This document shows positions 42,517 through 52,179 of a stretch of 64,000 bases of DNA, piece by piece. Every line of letters begins with the position of its first letter. Positions within the stretch are counted from its first letter, which is position 1. Origin of the DNA: Actinoplanes sp. TBRC 11911 (GTDB taxonomy: Bacteria; Actinomycetota; Actinomycetes; Mycobacteriales; Micromonosporaceae); NCBI RefSeq assembly GCF_012933445.1, contig NZ_JABBNC010000021.1, forward strand, positions 1 through 64,000, in the 5' to 3' direction. Both the position numbers and the translations under genes were made by a program. The notes under the pieces were generated by a model, which had not been told where the DNA came from, did not search any database, and saw only the letters and a program-made list of their open reading frames with translations.

Positions 42517-43584
42517 CTATTGACGGTTGGTGATGGCCGCCAGGAACGCGTCGGTTTCCGTGGCCGTTCCCGCGGTGACTCGCAGCCACGCGTCGAGGCC
42601 GACGTCGCGGATGAGTACGCCTCGGTCGAGCATCCGCTGCCACACCCGTTTCTGGTCGCCGCCGACCTCGAACAGCACGAAGTTGGCGTCGCTGTCGGCC
42701 ACCTTGGTGCCGCGCTCACGAAGCGTGGCGACGATCCGGTCTCGCTGCTGTTTGATCGCGTCCACCGTGGCCAGCAACGCGGGAGCCTGCCCCAGGGCCG
42801 CGCGGGCGGCGGCCTGGGTGAGGCTGCTCAGGTGGTACGGCAGCCGGACGAGTTGCACGGCGCCGACCACGTCGGGATCGGCGGCGAAATAGCCCAGCCG
42901 GCCGCCGGCGAAACCGAACGCCTTGCTCATCGTGCGGGTCACCACGAGATTGCGGTGATGGGGCAGGAGCGTGAGCGCACTTTTCGTGCCGGACCGAGCG
43001 AACTCAAAATACGCCTCGTCGACGAGCACCATCCCTTTCGTCTCGCCCAGAACCGCGTCGATCACCGCCGGGTCGAGCGCGGTCCCGGTCGGATTGTTCG
43101 GCGAACACAGAAACACGACATCCGGGCGGTGTTCCTTGAGCTGCGCCACCGCCACGTCGGGGGTCAGGCCGAAATCGGGGTTGCGGTGGGCGCCGATCCA
43201 GCGGGTGCCGGTGCCCCGGGCCAGCAGCGGGTACATCGAATACGACGGACCGAACCCGAGTGCCGTACGCCCCGGCCCGCCAAACGTCTGCAGGAGTTGT
43301 TGCTGGATCTCGTTGGAGCCGTTGGCCGCCCACACGTTCGCCGCGGTCACGCCGTGACCGAGGTAGCGCGCCAGATCGGTGCGCAGGCCCACCGCGTCAC
43401 GATCCGGGTAGCGGTTGAGGTCGCGCATCTCGGCCCGCACGGCTTCGGCGACGGCCTCGACGACCGCGTCCGGCAGGGCGTACGAGTTCTCGTTGGTGTT
43501 CAACCGCACCGGTACGTCGATCTGCGGGGCACCGTACGGGGATTGGCCTTTGAGGTCGTCGCGGATCGGGAGATCGTCAATCAT
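42517..43584 (-). CDS. hisC: histidinol-phosphate aminotransferase-like PLP enzyme
   Basis: This 355-residue fold type I aminotransferase is HisC-like. It has the substrate-arm motif [18 protein letters not shown] (Asn for the PLP ring), LVDEAYFEF, the Schiff-base lysine in [17 protein letters not shown] and the C-terminal [11 protein letters not shown]. It acts in histidine synthesis, or as an aromatic aminotransferase in relatives. I take the ATG at 43582-43584 because AGGA lies about six bases before it; an ATG two codons upstream is also possible. It stands alone, outside any his operon, so it may be a paralogue. Confidence 0.82.
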   Translation of the reverse strand: MIDDLPIRDDLKGQSPYGAPQIDVPVRLNTNENSYALPDAVVEAVAEAVRAEMRDLNRYPDRDAVGLRTDLARYLGHGVTAANVWAANGSNEIQQQLLQTFGGPGRTALGFGPSYSMYPLLARGTGTRWIGAHRNPDFGLTPDVAVAQLKEHRPDVVFLCSPNNPTGTALDPAVIDAVLGETKGMVLVDEAYFEFARSGTKSALTLLPHHRNLVVTRTMSKAFGFAGGRLGYFAADPDVVGAVQLVRLPYHLSSLTQAAARAALGQAPALLATVDAIKQQRDRIVATLRERGTKVADSDANFVLFEVGGDQKRVWQRMLDRGVLIRDVGLDAWLRVTAGTATETDAFLAAITNRQ

Positions 43585-44368
43585 CGCCATTCCTGATTCT
43601 CGTTCGTGCCGAGGCGGCTCCGTTATAGCTCGCGATCCGGAATGCCGGCCGACAGGTGCACGCGGGAATGACAGTTAATTGACATGGTCGACGATGTTGA
43701 CGCAGTTGCGGCGGTGCAGCACGCCCACCGGATCACGCTCGGGCGTGACCGCGGAGTGCGCCCCTTGCCGCTCGGGACAGCCACGTTCTCACTATTTGGC
43801 CATGCCTATCCGCATCGTGAGCGACCATCCAAACAGGACGGTGTATTTGCCAAGATTGGCCTGCTTTGTGACGCCGGTTTCTTGCGCGTCTTCGAGACCT
43901 TGGAGAGTTACGCCCACATACGAGCCTTAACTCTCCAAGGTTACAAAAAGCGCCGGAAAGCGCCTCGGCGAGGAGGCGCCAAATGGGGTCAAGAGTGACG
44001 AACGGGGCGCTCTCAAGGGCGCGGCGCGTGGTTTGCGCGTGCCGGGCGGTGAGTGCTGGCCGCCGCGACGGGCGGCAGGCAAGCGTGACCAGACGCGCCG
44101 CCCGCATGGCTGCCAAGCGCGCCCATCCACGAAGCGCAACAGAAGGCAGGCACCCGGGAGCGGGCGGCGGGAGCGCGGCGCCCGCGCCGGCGCCCGCGCC
44201 GCCGAAATATTGCGAAATAGCGGCACGGACGGGATGACTGGGTGTGGCTCCCGACACGAATTCGACACCTTGCCGTCATTTTGCGTTTCCCGCCCGTAGC
44301 CTTTAATGCTGCCCCGGGCGGCTTCAGCGCCGCACGCCTGGCCGACCTTTGGAGATGGAGTACGCCCG
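43585..44368. other. 784-bp gene-free region before the Pls-type synthetase
   Basis: This gap separates the divergent hisC-like and synthetase genes. It contains the second copy of the long palindrome (43897-43941). Short plus-strand frames, the longest 104 codons from 43684, run through the palindrome and have no ribosome site or family likeness. The last 100 bp before 44369 are comparatively AT-rich and probably carry the synthetase promoter. Confidence 0.55.
43897..43941. repeat. dispersed palindrome, copy 2
   Basis: ACCTTGGAGAGTTA (43897-43910) pairs perfectly with TAACTCTCCAAGGT (43928-43941). The 19-base centre between the GAGAGTT and AACTCTC arms is the reverse complement of the centre of copy 1 at 17 of 19 positions. 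The sequence after the right arm (ACAAAAA) is the same as in copy 1. Confidence 0.8.
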
Positions 44369-47300
44369 GTGACCGCGACGACTGATCCGCGAATTATCGA
44401 CCTGCCCGCGATCACCTTCGCACCCGAAGCCCCGGCGGCCCCAGGCGGCCCAGGCGGTTCGGGCGCCCCGGAAGCGCCGGACGCAGCGAACGCCACGGAC
44501 GCCCCGGAAACCCCCGCGATCTTCCGCTCCCGCTCGGTCCCGATCCGCCGCACCCTGGTCGACGTCCTCGACGCCACGATCGAGGCCCACCCCACCGCGC
44601 ACGCGATCGACACCGCCGGCACCCCCCTGACCTACCGCGACCTAGCCGACCGCATCGACGACCTCCGATCGACCCTCGCCGCCCACGGCATCGGCGTCGG
44701 CGACCGCGTCGGCATCCGCGTCTCCTCCGGCACCGCCGACCTCTACCTCGCGATCCTCGGCGTCCTAGCGGCCGGCGCCGCCTACGTCCCGGTCGACGCC
44801 GACGACCCGGAGGAACGCGCCGAGCTCGTCTTCGCCGAGGCCGCCGTCTGTGCCGTCCTCGGCGACAACCTCACCGTGTCGATGCGCCGTACCCCCGGGG
44901 GGCGCCCAGGACGGCCCGGACCCTCCGACGACGCCTGGATCATCTTCACCTCGGGTTCCACCGGCACCCCGAAGGGTGTCGCCGTCTCGCACGGTGCCGC
45001 CGCCGCCTTCGTCGACGCCGAGGCGCAGCTCTTCCTGGCCGACGACGAGGCGATCGGCCCGCACGACCGGGTCCTCGCGGGGCTGTCGGTGGCCTTCGAC
45101 GCGTCCTGCGAGGAGATGTGGCTCGCCTGGCGCAACGGCGCCTGCCTGGTGCCCGCCGCGCGCTCCCTGGTCCGCAGCGGCGTCGACCTGGGCCCGTGGC
45201 TGGCCGAGCAGCGCATCACCGTCGTCTCCACCGTGCCCACGCTGGCCGCGTTGTGGCCGGTCGAGGCGCTCGAGGACGTCCGGCTGCTGATCTTCGGCGG
45301 CGAGGCGTGCCCGCCCGAGCTGGCCGAGCGGCTGGCCGTCGAGGGGCGCGAGGTCTGGAACACGTACGGCCCGACCGAGGCCACCGTCGTCGCCTGCGCC
45401 GCGCGGCTGACCGGCGAGGGACCGGTGCGCATCGGGCTGCCGCTGGCCGGTTGGGAGCTGGCCGTGGTCGATGCCGCCGGCGCGCCGGTTGCGATGGGCG
45501 AGACCGGTGAGCTGGTCATCGGCGGGGTCGGCCTGGCCCGCTACCTGGACGCCGCGAAGGACGCCGAGAAGTTCGCGCCGCTGCCCGCGCTGGACTGGCG
45601 GCGGGCGTACCGCAGCGGCGACATCGTGCGCGCCGAGCCGGCCGGACTGTTGTTCCTCGGCCGCGGTGACGAGCAGGTCAAGCTCGGCGGCCGCCGGATC
45701 GAACTGGGTGAGGTCGACGCCGCGCTGCAGGCGCTGCCCGGGGTGGCCGGTGCCGCCGCCGCGGTGAAACGGACCGTCGCGGGCAACCAGCTGCTGGTCG
45801 GTTACGTCGTGGCGCGCGACGGCTTCGACACCGCGGCCGCGTCGCTGCGGATCCGCGAGCAGCTCCCGGCCGCGCTCGTGCCGCTGCTGGCCGTGGTGGC
45901 GGAGCTGCCGACGCGTACCTCGGGAAAGGTTGATCGCGCGGCACTGCCCTGGCCGCTGGTCACCGCCGGCGTCGCGCAGGCCGAGCTGACCGCGGGGGAG
46001 GAATGGCTGGCCGGCGGCTGGGAGGAGATCCTCGGCGTACGCCCCGCCGAGCCGGGCGCCGACTTCTTCTCCAGCGGCGGCAGCAGCCTCAACGCGGCGC
46101 AGCTCGTCGCGTGGATCCGCCGGAGCTACCCCCGGGTGTCGGTCGCTGACGTCTATCAGAACCCGCGACTGTCGCAGATGGCCACCGTGGTCGAGGGGCT
46201 CGGCACCGAGGCGACGGTCCGCCGCGACGTGCGGCCCGTCCCGCGTCGTGCGGGGCTGATCCAGGCGCTGCTGATGCTGCCGATGCTCGTGCTCGTCGGA
46301 CTGCGCTGGCTCACCGTCCTCGCGGCGCTCGGCAACCTTCTCGCCGTGCCGTCGGTGCCGCACGTCTCCTGGTGGTGGATCGCGGCGAGCTGGGTGCTGC
46401 TGTCCAGCCCGGCCGGCCGGATCGCCATCGCGGCCGGCGGCGCCCGGCTGCTGCTGCGCGGCGTACGCCCCGGCGACCACCCGCGTGGCGGCAGCGTGCA
46501 CCTGCGGCTGTGGGCGGCCGAGCGGCTCGCCGAGCTGACCGGCGCGACCGGTGTCGCCGGGGCGGGCTGGATGATCACCTACGCCAAGGCGCTGGGCGCC
46601 CGGATCTCCCCGGACGTCGACCTGCACTCCGCGCCGCCGGTCACCGGCCTGCTCAAACTTGGTCGCGGCGCGGCGATCGAGCCCGAGGTCGACCTGTCCG
46701 GTTACTGGGTGGACGGGGATGTCGTGCGGATCGGCGCGGTGCGGGTCGGCGCCGGCGCGCGGGTCGGCGCCCGCAGCACGCTCATGCCCGGCGCCCGGGT
46801 CGGCAAGGGCGCGAAGATCTCGGCCGGCTCGACCGTGACCGGTGCGGTGCCGGCGAACCAGCGATGGGCCGGTTCCCCGGCCGTCCGCGTCGCCGGCAAG
46901 GACACCGCGGGCTGGCCGGTGGAACGTCCCACCCGCTCCCGGCTCTGGGTGGCCCTCTACAGCTTTACCGCGCAACTGCTCGGGCTGGTGCCGGTGCTGG
47001 CCGCGCTGCCGGCGATCGCTCTGCTCGCCCATCGCCTCTCCCTCGGTGCCGTGCTGTTCGCGGGGCCGGTGGCCTTTGTCTCGTACGCGCTCATGATTCT
47101 GCTGGCGGTCCGGGTGCTCAGCATCGGCCTGCGGGCAGGTTTCCACCCCGTCCGCGGGCGGATCGCGTGGCAGGTGTGGACTACCGAACGGCTGATGGCG
47201 ATGGCCCGGGTCGCGTTGTTCCCGATGTACGCGAGCCTGTTCACGCCGGTCTGGCTGCGCCTGCTCGGCGCCAAGGTGGGACGCGGGGTGGAGGCGTCCA

Positions 47301-48286
47301 CGGTGCTCGCGCTGCCGGCGATGACGACGGTGGACGACGGCGCGTTCCTGGCCGACGACACGATGGTCGCCACCTACGAGCTCAGTCACGGCTGGCTGCG
47401 GGTTGCTCCCGCGCGGATCGGCAAGCAGGCGTTCCTCGGCAACTCCGGGATGGCGGCGCCCGGCCGGTCGGTGCCCAAACGCGGCCTGGTCGGGGTGCTG
47501 TCGTCCGCGCCGCGCAAGGCGAAGAAGGGCTCGTCGTGGCTCGGCGCCCCGCCGATGCCGTTGCGCCGTACGGTCGAGGCGGCCGACACCAGCCGCACGT
47601 TCGCCCCGCCGCTGCGGCTGAAGCTGGCCCGCGCCGCGATCGAACTGTGCCGGGTCGTCCCGGTCGTCCTGGCCGGTGCGCTGGCGGTCCTGGTGCTCGT
47701 CGCGCTGGCGCTGATCTGGCGCACGGCCGGCGGCTGGGTGGCCGCGCTGGCCGCCGGTCCGGTGGTGCTGGCCGCCGCGATCGCCGCCGCGCTCACCGCC
47801 ACAGCCGTGAAGTGGCTGCTGGTGGGCCGGTTCCGGGTCGCCGACCGGGCGCTGTGGACGTCGTTCGTCTGGCGCAACGAGCTCGCCGACACGTTCGTCG
47901 AGGTGCTCGCCGCGCCGTGGCTGCTCCGCTTCGCCACCGGCACGCCGTTGCTGACCGTGTGGCTGCGCACACTGGGCGCGAAGATCGGCCGGGGCGTGTG
48001 GCTGGAGACGTTCTGGCTCCCCGAGTACGATCTGGTGCGCCTGGGGACGGGCGCCACAGTCAACCGGGGGTGCGTGGTGCAGACCCACCTGTTCCATGAT
48101 CGGATCATGAGCATGGACGAGGTGAGGTTGGGTCCGGGCGCCACGCTCGGCCCGCACGGGATCGTGCTGCCCGGCGCCAGCATCGGCGCGCGCACCACGG
48201 TCGGACCAGGTTCGCTGGTCACCCGCGGTGACGCCGTGCCCGACGACAGTCAATGGCTGGGCAATCCGATCGCGGCCTGGCGATGA
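44369..48286 (+). CDS. Pls/PosA-family nonribosomal peptide synthetase
   Basis: This 1305-residue single-module synthetase resembles epsilon-poly-L-lysine synthetase (Pls). An adenylation domain covers about 60-535 with IIFTSGSTGTPKGVAVSH, substrate-pocket region FDASCEEMWLAW, NTYGPTEATV, the GDIVRAEP region, DEQVKLGGRRIELGEVD and PTRTSGKVDR. A carrier domain follows (DFFSSGGSSLNAAQL, phosphopantetheine Ser about 569). The C-terminal 680 residues have about six helices and three related soluble segments with hexapeptide-repeat stretches, the terminal-domain type of this family (TIGR02353). Members polymerise one basic amino acid through its side chain. GTG start with GGAG eight bases upstream. 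The acidic pocket suggests a basic substrate. Its identity is not readable by eye. Confidence 0.88.
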   Translation: MTATTDPRIIDLPAITFAPEAPAAPGGPGGSGAPEAPDAANATDAPETPAIFRSRSVPIRRTLVDVLDATIEAHPTAHAIDTAGTPLTYRDLADRIDDLRSTLAAHGIGVGDRVGIRVSSGTADLYLAILGVLAAGAAYVPVDADDPEERAELVFAEAAVCAVLGDNLTVSMRRTPGGRPGRPGPSDDAWIIFTSGSTGTPKGVAVSHGAAAAFVDAEAQLFLADDEAIGPHDRVLAGLSVAFDASCEEMWLAWRNGACLVPAARSLVRSGVDLGPWLAEQRITVVSTVPTLAALWPVEALEDVRLLIFGGEACPPELAERLAVEGREVWNTYGPTEATVVACAARLTGEGPVRIGLPLAGWELAVVDAAGAPVAMGETGELVIGGVGLARYLDAAKDAEKFAPLPALDWRRAYRSGDIVRAEPAGLLFLGRGDEQVKLGGRRIELGEVDAALQALPGVAGAAAAVKRTVAGNQLLVGYVVARDGFDTAAASLRIREQLPAALVPLLAVVAELPTRTSGKVDRAALPWPLVTAGVAQAELTAGEEWLAGGWEEILGVRPAEPGADFFSSGGSSLNAAQLVAWIRRSYPRVSVADVYQNPRLSQMATVVEGLGTEATVRRDVRPVPRRAGLIQALLMLPMLVLVGLRWLTVLAALGNLLAVPSVPHVSWWWIAASWVLLSSPAGRIAIAAGGARLLLRGVRPGDHPRGGSVHLRLWAAERLAELTGATGVAGAGWMITYAKALGARISPDVDLHSAPPVTGLLKLGRGAAIEPEVDLSGYWVDGDVVRIGAVRVGAGARVGARSTLMPGARVGKGAKISAGSTVTGAVPANQRWAGSPAVRVAGKDTAGWPVERPTRSRLWVALYSFTAQLLGLVPVLAALPAIALLAHRLSLGAVLFAGPVAFVSYALMILLAVRVLSIGLRAGFHPVRGRIAWQVWTTERLMAMARVALFPMYASLFTPVWLRLLGAKVGRGVEASTVLALPAMTTVDDGAFLADDTMVATYELSHGWLRVAPARIGKQAFLGNSGMAAPGRSVPKRGLVGVLSSAPRKAKKGSSWLGAPPMPLRRTVEAADTSRTFAPPLRLKLARAAIELCRVVPVVLAGALAVLVLVALALIWRTAGGWVAALAAGPVVLAAAIAAALTATAVKWLLVGRFRVADRALWTSFVWRNELADTFVEVLAAPWLLRFATGTPLLTVWLRTLGAKIGRGVWLETFWLPEYDLVRLGTGATVNRGCVVQTHLFHDRIMSMDEVRLGPGATLGPHGIVLPGASIGARTTVGPGSLVTRGDAVPDDSQWLGNPIAAWR

Positions 48287-49611
48287 CCTCGGCCGGTAAC
48301 GCGTTACCGGGTGCCGACCATTCGTCCGATTCGTACATTCCCGACCACGGTAACGGTGGCTATCGGGTGCTGCACTACGACCTGGACCTCGACGTCCGGG
48401 TCGAGTCGAACCGGCTCGCCGGCAAGGCCGTCATCACGGCGCGGGCACTCCAGCGGCTCTCCCGGTTCAGCCTCGACCTCGGCCGCTTCCGGATCGAGCA
48501 GGTGCGCGTCGACGGGCAGCCGGCGAAGTTCGACCACCGCTGGGGCAAGCTCCGGATCAAACCGGAGCGCTCGATCGGCTACGGCGCCACCTTCAAAATC
48601 GAGATCCGGTACGCCGGGAAGCCGGTGCCCATCTCCGGACGGTGGGGTGAGATCGGCTGGGACGAGCTGACCGACGGCGTGATCGTGGCGAGCCAGCCGA
48701 ACGGGGCGCCGTCCTGGTTCCCGTGCAACGACCGGCCGGACGACAAGGCGACCTTCCTGGTGGCGGTCACCGCCGCGTCGCCGTACACCGTGCTGGTCAC
48801 CGGCGACCTGGTCGCGCGCCGCCCGCGGGCGGGCACCAGCACCTGGGTGTACGAGCGGAACGAGCCGACCTCGCCGTACCTGATGAGCGTCCAGATCGGA
48901 CGGTACGCGATGGTCGAGCTGGGCGCCGGTCAGCGAGCCGCGGTCCCGGCCCGGCTGCGGCAGACCCTGCGGCACGACTTCGGCCGGCACGACCAGATCA
49001 TGACGGCCCTGCAGCGTCTGTTCGGGCCGTACCCGTTCCGCGAGTACGTCGTGGTGATCGCCGACGACGACCTGGACGACCCGGTCGAGGCGCAGGGCAT
49101 GGCCGTCTTCGGGCGCAACCACCTGGACGGGCTGCGCACCCACGAGCGGCTGGTCGCGCACGAGCTCGCGCACCAGTGGTTCGGCAACAGCCTCACGGTC
49201 GCGGACTGGCGCCACATCTGGCTCAACGAGGGATTCGCCACGTACGCCGAATGGCTGTGGTCGGCCGTCTCCGGTGGCAAGTCGGCGGATACCCACGCGG
49301 CCGAATGGCATGCCTGGCTCCGGGACCAGCCGGCCTTCCTGGTCGTCGCGAACCCGGGCGTGGGCCGGATGTTCGACCCGGCGGTCTACAAACGCGGTGC
49401 GCTCACCCTGCACGCGTTGCGCGCCCGGATCGGCGAGGAGTCGTTCTTCGCCCTGCTCCGCTCGTGGGTCGCCGAGCACCGGTACCGGACGGTGACCACC
49501 GAGCAGTTCCGCGAGCACGCCCGCCGGTTCGCCGCGGAGCCGCTGGACGACCTGTTCACGGCGTGGCTGGACCACCCGGCGCTGCCCGCGCTGCCGCGTA
49601 CGGGCTGGTGA
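48283..49611 (+). CDS. M1-family zinc metallopeptidase coupled to the synthetase
   Basis: This 442-residue M1 peptidase has the zinc site HELAHQWFGN with the downstream glutamate in LNEGFATYAEW (HExxH-18-E). In place of the classic GAMEN exopeptidase motif it has EAQGMAVFG, like the E-x-Q variants of some bacterial relatives. There is no signal peptide. The length is half that of classical aminopeptidase N, lacking the large C-terminal domain. The ATG overlaps the synthetase stop (ATGA). A peptidase next to a Pls-type synthetase is expected to trim or degrade the polymer and protect the producer. Confidence 0.87.
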   Translation: MTSAGNALPGADHSSDSYIPDHGNGGYRVLHYDLDLDVRVESNRLAGKAVITARALQRLSRFSLDLGRFRIEQVRVDGQPAKFDHRWGKLRIKPERSIGYGATFKIEIRYAGKPVPISGRWGEIGWDELTDGVIVASQPNGAPSWFPCNDRPDDKATFLVAVTAASPYTVLVTGDLVARRPRAGTSTWVYERNEPTSPYLMSVQIGRYAMVELGAGQRAAVPARLRQTLRHDFGRHDQIMTALQRLFGPYPFREYVVVIADDDLDDPVEAQGMAVFGRNHLDGLRTHERLVAHELAHQWFGNSLTVADWRHIWLNEGFATYAEWLWSAVSGGKSADTHAAEWHAWLRDQPAFLVVANPGVGRMFDPAVYKRGALTLHALRARIGEESFFALLRSWVAEHRYRTVTTEQFREHARRFAAEPLDDLFTAWLDHPALPALPRTGW

Positions 49612-51396
49612 CTACCCGACCCCGGCCGCGAAGATGTGCATGGTCGTCGTCCCCTCCTGCACCGGCACGGCGCCGGCGGAGGGGAGGCGTACGGAGGCAA
49701 CGGTTTTGCCCGCGGTGAGCGCGACCGAGACGCCGAAGACCGCGGCCGGCTGCTCGTAACGCCCGTCGCCGGACCGGTTCTGGTAGGGCGCGATGACCGC
49801 GACCGCCGCGTTCTCGGTGTCGTCCCAGTCGGGTGCCGAGAGCGTGTACGCCTGCGTGGTGCCGTCGGTGTAGGTGATCCGGCCGCTGCCCGCCGCCGCG
49901 CCGTAGGATGCCGCCACCAGGAAGGCCAGCCGCCGCCCCGAGCCCGGCACCCCGACCGTCTGACCGGCCGCGATGACGTTGTCCTTACGCCCGGTCCCGG
50001 CGCCGGCCGGCCACTTCAGTCCGACACCGCCGACCGTCACCGTGGTCCCGGGCGTCGCGCCGGCCGAGGCGAACGCCTGCGCCGAATAGGTCGCGCCGCC
50101 GCCGTCGAAGTTGCCCGCGGTGGTCTGCGAGTCGCTGGTGATCGCCACGTTGTTGAAGGCGGCGGCGAGGGTGTGCGTGGACGGTTTCACCACCGGGGGC
50201 GCCTTGGTCACCGGGGGCCGCGTCGTCGTGGTGGCGGCGGGGTTCGAAGCCGCCTGGCTGGGGGGACGGATGCTGGCCGGGGCGGACACCGACGGTTTGG
50301 CGCTGGGCGTCTGCCCGGCGACAGGGGATTTAACCGAATTTATCGCATTTTCCGGGGCGCTCGACAGCGCCTCCACCACGACCGTGTCCGGCGAGCCCTG
50401 ACGAGTGACCACGACGGCCGCGGCGGCTATCGCGGCGATGACCGCGACACCGGCCGCCAGGAGCAGTGCCCGCTTACGTGAGCGCGACGCGGTCGATTCC
50501 GGGGGCCCGACGGTGTGCGGCCGGGCACCGGCGGGCGAGGGCTGGGCACCGGAAGCCACCCGGGGCCCCGGCTGCGTCACCCCGTCCGCCGCGTCCCGCA
50601 GCAGCTTCTCCGCCTCGTCGCCGCCGGCCCGCTCCTGCGGGTCCTTCGTCAGCAGCGCCCGCAGGGCCGGCGTCAGCACACCGGCGCGGCGCGGCACCGG
50701 CGCCGGATCCACCATCAGCGCGGCGAGCGTGGCCATCGGCGAGGATTTCGAGTACGGCGGGCGGCCCTCCACCACGGCGAACAGGGTCGCCCCCAGTGAC
50801 CACAGGTCGGAGGCGGGCCCGGCAGGTTCGTCCTGGGCCAGTTCCGGGGCCAGATAGGACGGCGACCCGATCACCACGCCGGTGCTGGTCATCGTCGCGT
50901 CGCCGGCCAGCGCGGCCAGCCCGAAGTCGGTGAGCACGGCCCGCCCGTCGGCGGTGACCAGAACGTTCGCGGGTTTCACGTCGCGGTGCAGGATGCCCGC
51001 CTCGTGCGCGGCCCGCAGCCCGGCGAGCACCTGCAGGCCGAGCCCGGCGGCCCGCCGCGGATCGATCGGCCCTTCCTCGCTGACCACCGTGAACAACGAC
51101 CGCGACCGGACCAGCTCCATCACGATCCACGGCACGTCGTCCTCGGTGACCACGTCGAAGACGCGCACCACGTTCGGGTGGCTGACCTGCGCGATCGCGC
51201 GGGCCTCCCGGATCGCCCGGCGCCGCAGGTCGCCGAGCACCACAGTGGTCAGGCCGTTGGGGGCGATCTCCTTGATCGCGACGGCGCGCCCGAGAAGCTC
51301 GTCCCGGGCCTCCCAGACGCGCCCCATGGCGCCTTCGCCGAGCGGACGTCCCAGCCGGTAGCGGCCCGCCAGGAGCTCCCGTGGTTTATCGGACAT
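49612..51396 (-). CDS. membrane Ser/Thr kinase with extracellular carbohydrate-type domain
   Basis: This 594-residue Hanks-type kinase has its kinase domain at about 10-270 (LGEGAMGRV, VAIKEIAP, HRDVKPANVL, LTDFGLAAL, SPSYLAPE). A Pro-rich juxtamembrane stretch and a helix (LLLAAGVAVIAAIAAAAVVV, about 308-327) follow, then a Pro/Thr/Ser linker and an extracellular beta domain (about 440-594) reading FNNVAITSDSQ, NFDGGGATYSAQAF and TVGGVGLKWP. That domain usually occurs attached to secreted glycoside hydrolases, not to PASTA-type kinases. The ATG at 51394-51396 opens the canonical kinase N-terminus. The stop lies next to the converging M1 peptidase stop. Confidence 0.88.
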   Translation of the reverse strand: MSDKPRELLAGRYRLGRPLGEGAMGRVWEARDELLGRAVAIKEIAPNGLTTVVLGDLRRRAIREARAIAQVSHPNVVRVFDVVTEDDVPWIVMELVRSRSLFTVVSEEGPIDPRRAAGLGLQVLAGLRAAHEAGILHRDVKPANVLVTADGRAVLTDFGLAALAGDATMTSTGVVIGSPSYLAPELAQDEPAGPASDLWSLGATLFAVVEGRPPYSKSSPMATLAALMVDPAPVPRRAGVLTPALRALLTKDPQERAGGDEAEKLLRDAADGVTQPGPRVASGAQPSPAGARPHTVGPPESTASRSRKRALLLAAGVAVIAAIAAAAVVVTRQGSPDTVVVEALSSAPENAINSVKSPVAGQTPSAKPSVSAPASIRPPSQAASNPAATTTTRPPVTKAPPVVKPSTHTLAAAFNNVAITSDSQTTAGNFDGGGATYSAQAFASAGATPGTTVTVGGVGLKWPAGAGTGRKDNVIAAGQTVGVPGSGRRLAFLVAASYGAAAGSGRITYTDGTTQAYTLSAPDWDDTENAAVAVIAPYQNRSGDGRYEQPAAVFGVSVALTAGKTVASVRLPSAGAVPVQEGTTTMHIFAAGVG

Positions 51397-51507
51397 ATCG
51401 CCACAGTACCGGACAAAAGCGGACGGGAGAACGCCGAGATCTAGCCATCTCTTGGTCAAACGCTCGCCACGGCCGGAAATTCACGACGAGCCGAAACTTC
51501 TTGTGAT

Positions 51508-52179
51508 TCAGGTCGCCTGCCGCAGCCACTCCTCCACCCCGGCAATGTGGACGGTCGCCCACGACCGGGCCAGCTCCGGCGACCGCGCGACCAGAGCGTC
51601 GTGGATGGCCTGGTGCTGCTCGCGCGTCTTGGCCATCGCCCCCTCCTGGGTCAGCCCGCGCCAGATCCGGGCCCGGGTGGTCGGCGCGGACAACCCGTCG
51701 ATCAGCGAGCAGAGCACCGCGTTGCCCGCCCCGGCCGCGATCCGGCGATGAAACTCCAGGTCGTTCGCCACCAGCGCGGACACCGACGGCGCCGTGCTCA
51801 GTTCGTCGAGCAGCACCTGCAGCTTCCCGATGTCGGCCACCGACATCCGCTCCGCCGCGAGCGCCGTGGCGGCCGGCTCGAGGATCCGCCGCACCTCGAA
51901 GAACTGCAGCACGGTGTCGTCGCGGTGGAAGTCGACCACGAAACTCAACGTGTCCAGCAGCAGCGCGGGATCCAGGCTGGTCACGTACGTGCCGTCGCCC
52001 TGCCGGACGTCCAGCACGTTGATCGTCGACAACGCGCGTACCGCCTCGCGCAGGGAGTTGCGCGAGAGGCCGAGCCGTTCCGCCAGGTCGGCCTCTCGCG
52101 GCAGGCGGTCACCGGGACCCATCTCACCGGAGGTGATCATCCGCTTTATCTTGTTGATCGCCTCGTCGGTGAGCGCCAT
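51508..52179 (-). CDS. FadR/GntR-family regulator
   Basis: This 223-residue regulator has an N-terminal GntR winged helix (about 5-70: GDRLPREADLAERLGLSRNS, then LREAVRALS and VRQGDGTYV). The C-terminal FCD ligand-binding domain shows the metal/ligand positions in FFEVRRILEPAATALAA, NDLEFHRRIA and EQHQAIHDAL. GGGAGG precedes the ATG. It is the last gene after three secreted carbohydrate-degrading proteins on the same strand (the stop of the preceding gene is at 52180), so it probably regulates that operon in response to a sugar acid or similar product. Confidence 0.88.
   Translation of the reverse strand: MALTDEAINKIKRMITSGEMGPGDRLPREADLAERLGLSRNSLREAVRALSTINVLDVRQGDGTYVTSLDPALLLDTLSFVVDFHRDDTVLQFFEVRRILEPAATALAAERMSVADIGKLQVLLDELSTAPSVSALVANDLEFHRRIAAGAGNAVLCSLIDGLSAPTTRARIWRGLTQEGAMAKTREQHQAIHDALVARSPELARSWATVHIAGVEEWLRQAT

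Noticed and set aside
43684-43998. 104-codon frame upstream of the synthetase
   Set aside because: It reads through the palindrome, lacks a ribosome site and looks like no protein family.
44765-48253. Very long open frame (1162 codons) on the minus strand
   Set aside because: It is antisense to the Pls-type synthetase, whose motifs are unmistakable. Its own translation is Arg/Gln/Gly-rich noise typical of high-GC shadow frames.
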